A stretch of DNA of 16,174 nt. Origin: JANXXV01 sp038230275 (GTDB taxonomy: Bacteria; Acidobacteriota; Terriglobia; Bryobacterales; Bryobacteraceae). The stretch is taken from assembly GCA_038230275.1 (NCBI GenBank), contig JBBRNO010000147.1:1-16174 (forward strand). The letters run 5' to 3'. The notes beneath the pieces were generated by a model that was not told the DNA's origin, did not search any database, and was given only the letters and a program-made list of their open reading frames with translations. The first letter of the stretch is position 1, and the number at the start of each line of letters is the position of its first letter. A program made the translations under genes and the position numbers. This document shows positions 13,180 to 16,174 of the stretch, piece by piece.

Positions 13180-15780
13180 ATGGCCTGCCGGAAGAATTTT
13201 CTCGATCTCGATAACGACGAGCGCGATCTTCTCGCGAACGCCCTTAACAACATTTTCGCTAATGGCATGATCGCAATGTTTGCCGATCACCACGGGACAC
13301 ACTTCAACCACGGCATCCATCGCGGGCCGGCGTTTCTTCCCTGGCATCGCTACTTCCTGCTGACCGTTGAAGAAGAGATGCGGAAATTCGATTCCAGGGC
13401 GATTCTTCCTTTCTGGGAGTGGACAAACCCAAACTCGCAGGATCTGAATCAGGAACCCTGGCTGTCATTCTTTGGAGGAAGGAGCGGGCGAGGTCGATTT
13501 TCGAACTGGTCTTTCACGCGCGCCGCGAACCCGCAAGGACCCTACCCGAACCTGGACAGCGTAATAAGCGAATTGCGCGCGAACAGCTTCGCGAACTTCC
13601 GGGCCATGGAGTTCGGCAGCCATGTTTCTCCTCACACTTCTACCGGCGGAACAATGGAGGGCATTCGATCGCCGGAGGATCCGCTTTTCTATCTTCACCA
13701 CTGCAATGTGGACCGGCTATGGGCGATCTGGCAGCGCAATCACGCGGGCGTGGATCAATACACGCTGGACGACTGCGGCGGGTGCCTCAGAATCGATGAA
13801 ACGTTTGTACCGCTGAATTCGCCGATGATCGGCGGCGCGACACCAACCTCCATGCTGGACCACGTCGCGCTGGGCTACACGTATCCGGAAGACGACCGGT
13901 TGCAACAGCGGGTTCTGGCGCTCGGTTTCCCGGCGATGGTAACCGAAGATCCGCCCCAGATTGATTTGCTGACCCCGACTGTGAACTTCAACGATGTGCC
14001 TGAGGGGGACACCACGCGGCGCACCGCCACGTTCCAGGTGTCCTGTTGCGGGCATCTGACCTTTACAGTTTCGCCCGGTCCCGGAGCGCCGTTTTCCCTG
14101 ATGGACCCAGGCCCATTTTCTTTTCCGCCCGGACCACTGCCGCAAAGCGAATTGCGCATTTGGGTTCTGTTCACGGGGCAGGCGGCGAACACCACAGCCC
14201 CGCCCAGTTCCATGACCGTCACGGTACACGATGAATTTGGCGTGGAAGCGCATGCGCCATTCGTGATTCCCGTCATCGCGAACTCGGTGCGGCGGCCGCG
14301 CGCGGGGGTGGTGCTGGTGCTGGACGCCTCAGGCAGCATGCTGGCGCAGGCCGGCAATGGCCGCACCCGCGTGCAGGTGCTGCGACAGGCGGCGACCACT
14401 TTTGTAGACCACATGTATGACGACAACGGACTGGCAATTGTGTCCTTCGCCGATGCGGCAACCAAAGTGACAGATTTGCAGGTAGCTGGCGGCATGGCTT
14501 CGGCGGTTCGCACGGAAGCGCGTAACAAGATAGCAGTGCATGGGCCGCCCGATGAGTTTCCTCACACGGGCATCGGTGGGGGCGTGCAGAAGGCGGGCGA
14601 GATCTACGCAACGTCTCCGATTGCTCCGGACTTCGACGTCCAATCCACGATTGTGTTCACGGATGGAATCGAAGACCGACATCCGTTTGTGAGTGAAGTG
14701 ACGGTGGGTGAGCGGGTTTATGCGATTGGCGTTGCGGATGCCGCGAATGTCCAAAGCGATGTTCTTCGCCAGCTCGCCAATAACACCGGCGGCTTCATGC
14801 TGGTGACAGGCGAAGTTCCGCCGGATGATGAATTTCTTCTGGAGAAGTTCTTCATTCAGGTGCTGGCCGGCGTGGCAAACCGTTTCATGGTGCGCGATCC
14901 CGAAGGCACCGTGATCCCGGGAGAGATTGCGAGAGTGCCGTTCCATCTGACGCGCTCCGATATCGCGTTCGATGCACTAACGCTTTCCCGGCTGCCGCAG
15001 TTCCTGGCGCTCGCGCTGCAAACGCCCGATGGGACGATCGTCAACCGGTTTCAGGTTCCTGCGGATGGCTTCCGGGCCGCCGATACTTCGCAGGGATTCC
15101 GTCTGACCTTGCCCCTGGTTGTAAATGGCGTGGAGCACTGGGGCGGTGAGTGGCAATTGCTGCTCGGGGTCGCCGGGCGAAGTGTCAGCCACGCGACATT
15201 TAGCCGCACATTCACGAATGCCGCGGCGGTTCTGCGCTTTCATGCGCTGATGCATGTGCGCTCGAATCTTGCGATGCGGGCGTCTATCGACCAGAGCGCT
15301 CCGACGCCGGGTGCGACGCTCTTCGTGCGCGCGGTGATTACGGAATATGGCGAGCCGATCGAGACCGGTCCCATGGTGGTGGCCCAGATGACCCGCCCCG
15401 ATCACACGACCGGAGCTATCACCCTTACAGAGATTGACTCCGGTCAATTCGAGGTGTCCACCGTTGCGACACAATCAGGAGTCTACCGGTTCCTGATTCA
15501 GGCGAGAGGCCGGACAACCCGCGGCGAAGTCTTCACGCGTGAGCAACTGGTGACGGCGGTAGTGGGCTACCCGTCACACGGCACGACGGGCGGCGGGCAG
15601 ACTGGAGAAGGCCCGGGCAAGGGTCTGGATTTTTGCGATCTGGTGCATTGTCTCTTCGATCAGGGCGTGATGACGGATCGCTTCGTGAGAATGCTGGAAG
15701 AGAAGGGCATCGACATCGGCCGGTTCCGCAAGTGTCTGGATAAGGCCTGCCGGGACGAACCGCCGCCTGTCTTAAGATAA
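13180..15780 (+). CDS. Tyrosinase (type-3 copper oxidase) fused to Ig-like region, VWA domain and four-Cys C-terminal module
   Basis: An 866-residue protein. Residues ~1-240 form a tyrosinase domain, which oxidises phenols to quinones with O2 at a binuclear copper site. CuA is seen in GIHRGPAFLPWHRYFL with His47 and His56 nine residues apart as in the family, and a first His at 37, 38 or 41. CuB has His148 and His152 (HVSPH) and the pair His173/His174 in DPLFYLHHCNVDRLW. Residues ~259-374 are an Ig-like region. The VWA domain (~375-565) has an intact MIDAS: D382-x-S384-x-S386, Thr463, TDG at 494-496. Two beta segments follow, with FTREQ at 785-789, then a Gly-rich hinge and C819-x4-C824-x27-C852-x4-C857 near the end. 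No signal peptide is present. Everything after the head matches the M64 protein at 8814-11660. Start fixed by AAAAGGAG (13167-13174). No obvious intrinsic terminator follows. Likely role: phenol oxidation or protein cross-linking at a VWA-bound target (inference). Confidence 0.9.
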   Translation: MACRKNFLDLDNDERDLLANALNNIFANGMIAMFADHHGTHFNHGIHRGPAFLPWHRYFLLTVEEEMRKFDSRAILPFWEWTNPNSQDLNQEPWLSFFGGRSGRGRFSNWSFTRAANPQGPYPNLDSVISELRANSFANFRAMEFGSHVSPHTSTGGTMEGIRSPEDPLFYLHHCNVDRLWAIWQRNHAGVDQYTLDDCGGCLRIDETFVPLNSPMIGGATPTSMLDHVALGYTYPEDDRLQQRVLALGFPAMVTEDPPQIDLLTPTVNFNDVPEGDTTRRTATFQVSCCGHLTFTVSPGPGAPFSLMDPGPFSFPPGPLPQSELRIWVLFTGQAANTTAPPSSMTVTVHDEFGVEAHAPFVIPVIANSVRRPRAGVVLVLDASGSMLAQAGNGRTRVQVLRQAATTFVDHMYDDNGLAIVSFADAATKVTDLQVAGGMASAVRTEARNKIAVHGPPDEFPHTGIGGGVQKAGEIYATSPIAPDFDVQSTIVFTDGIEDRHPFVSEVTVGERVYAIGVADAANVQSDVLRQLANNTGGFMLVTGEVPPDDEFLLEKFFIQVLAGVANRFMVRDPEGTVIPGEIARVPFHLTRSDIAFDALTLSRLPQFLALALQTPDGTIVNRFQVPADGFRAADTSQGFRLTLPLVVNGVEHWGGEWQLLLGVAGRSVSHATFSRTFTNAAAVLRFHALMHVRSNLAMRASIDQSAPTPGATLFVRAVITEYGEPIETGPMVVAQMTRPDHTTGAITLTEIDSGQFEVSTVATQSGVYRFLIQARGRTTRGEVFTREQLVTAVVGYPSHGTTGGGQTGEGPGKGLDFCDLVHCLFDQGVMTDRFVRMLEEKGIDIGRFRKCLDKACRDEPPPVLR

Positions 15781-15814
15781 GTCGGCGCTATGGAGTGTTC
15801 AGATAGACCCCACA

Positions 15815-15870
15815 AATCAGCGCGCCCGACCACGTCCGATCAACGCTAATGCAATATCGGTAGCTATTTC
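15815..15870 (-). repeat. Dispersed 56-bp repeat, copy B
   Basis: Ungapped match to 4853-4908 at 49 of 56 positions, ending in the same GTAGCTATTTC. On the minus strand it reads DAQEIATDIALALIGRGRAR followed by TGA, so it may be the 3' end of a coding sequence. Between copies A and B some changes are synonymous and some not, which does not decide whether it was protein-coding. Confidence 0.7.
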
Positions 15871-15903
15871 TTGAGCATCCGCGCGGAGTCAACCAATCAG
15901 CAT

Positions 15904-15918
15904 TTGGTCCACTTCGGA
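15904..15918 (-). repeat. 15-bp inverted repeat, right member
   Basis: TTGGTCCACTTCGGA is the exact reverse complement of 12477-12491. About ten bases further right the IS4 transposase homology begins abruptly, so this repeat sits at or close to a junction. Confidence 0.5.
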
Positions 15919-15925
15919 GATCCTG

Positions 15926-16174
15926 AATACTTGTAGAACCCAGTTGGTGGCAATGCTGTTTTGCCAACTGGCTCACGCCGATTCCTTGCGCGAGATCTGC
16001 AACGGGCTTGCCTGTTGTGTGGGCAAACTGGTGCACCTGGGTATCGGGACGGCTCCGAATAAATCCTCTTTGTCTTACGCCAACAAAAATCGACCGGCGA
16101 AACTCTACGAGGAACTGTTTTACACGCTCCTGGGGCGGTTTCGCCAAGAACAAGGCTTGGGGCTGCGCAAGCGG
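15926..16174 (+). CDS. IS4-family transposase, N-terminal region, 5'-truncated and cut by window end
   Basis: The frame reads NTCRTQLVAMLFCQLAHADS, then LREICNGLACCVGKLVHLGI, GTAPNKSSLSYANKNRPAKL and YEELFYTLLGRFRQEQGLGL. This is the N-terminal domain of an IS4-type DDE transposase, where the usual pattern is W-D-QF-x-AMLF-x-QL-x4-SLREI followed by the STLSYAN-x-x-RP segment. The catalytic residues would lie beyond the window. In full-length relatives about 40-50 residues precede this point, including a conserved Trp before the QFVAML segment; here that Trp is replaced by Arg or Thr and the preceding codons (open back to 15875) do not match, so the gene looks 5'-truncated. The first Met in frame is at 15953. 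The frame continues past 16174, so the condition of the 3' part is unknown. The large minus-strand frame over this region is its shadow. Confidence 0.82.

Larger units (their letters stand above)
15781..15925. other. Spacer between tyrosinase operon and IS4 relic
   Basis: A 145-base gene-free stretch holding repeat copy B (15815-15870) and the right member of the 15-bp inverted repeat (15904-15918). No clear terminator for the tyrosinase operon is present; GTCGGCGC (15781-15788) could pair imperfectly with GCGCCCGAC (15822-15830), but there is no T-run. Confidence 0.5.

Noticed and set aside
13875..14528. 217-codon open frame on the minus strand
   Set aside because: Antisense to the Ig-like and VWA parts of the tyrosinase protein, whose frame is confirmed by homology to the M64 protein.
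15788..16153. 121-codon open frame on the minus strand
   Set aside because: Overlaps IS4 transposase homology on the plus strand and has no domain of its own; treated as a shadow.

Overview
The window looks like accessory chromosome of an Acidobacteriota bacterium, probably from the Solibacter/Bryobacter lineage. This is an inference from gene content: two Oar-type TonB-dependent outer-membrane proteins of 1000-1150 residues with an N-terminal carboxypeptidase-regulatory-like domain, the C-terminal scrap of a TPR-containing protein of a kind I associate with acidobacterial serine/threonine kinases, and pieces of IS630 and IS4 transposases. No rRNA, tRNA or CRISPR array was seen.

Layout. (1) 1-897: the 3' part of an IS630 transposase gene, then a frameshifted C-terminal relic of a short-chain dehydrogenase. 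(2) 898-7962, minus strand: two Oar-like TonB-dependent receptors in the same direction, separated by a ~590-bp gene-free gap that holds one copy of a dispersed 56-bp repeat. (3) 7963-8362: a divergent intergenic region with a hairpin and a perfect 20-bp palindrome, a candidate operator. (4) 8363-11699, plus strand: a tight two-gene operon, a 149-residue unknown protein followed by a 948-residue M64-type zinc metallopeptidase fused to an Ig-like region and a VWA domain, closed by a strong intrinsic terminator. (5) 11700-12946: debris, namely a third diverged copy of the dispersed repeat, the C-terminal end of a TPR/kinase gene and a decayed BrnT-type toxin gene. (6) 12947-15780, plus strand: a second tight two-gene operon, a 76-residue unknown protein followed by an 866-residue tyrosinase (type-3 copper enzyme) fused to the same Ig-like/VWA/tail region. 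(7) 15781-16174: the second full copy of the repeat and a 5'-truncated IS4 transposase running off the window.

The main point of interest is that the M64 protein and the tyrosinase protein are the same ~600-residue chassis with different N-terminal enzyme heads. The shared part runs collinearly through an Ig-like segment, a VWA domain with a complete MIDAS, two further beta-rich segments, a Gly-rich hinge and a C-terminal module with four cysteines in identical spacing (C-x4-C-x27-C-x4-C). Each is preceded, with 1-2 bp spacing, by a small gene of unknown function. Neither large protein has a recognisable signal peptide, although the M64 protein carries 18 cysteines. This suggests a swappable-head family in which a common VWA adhesion or docking chassis delivers different metalloenzymes. 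The function is inference; the shared architecture is visible directly in the sequence.
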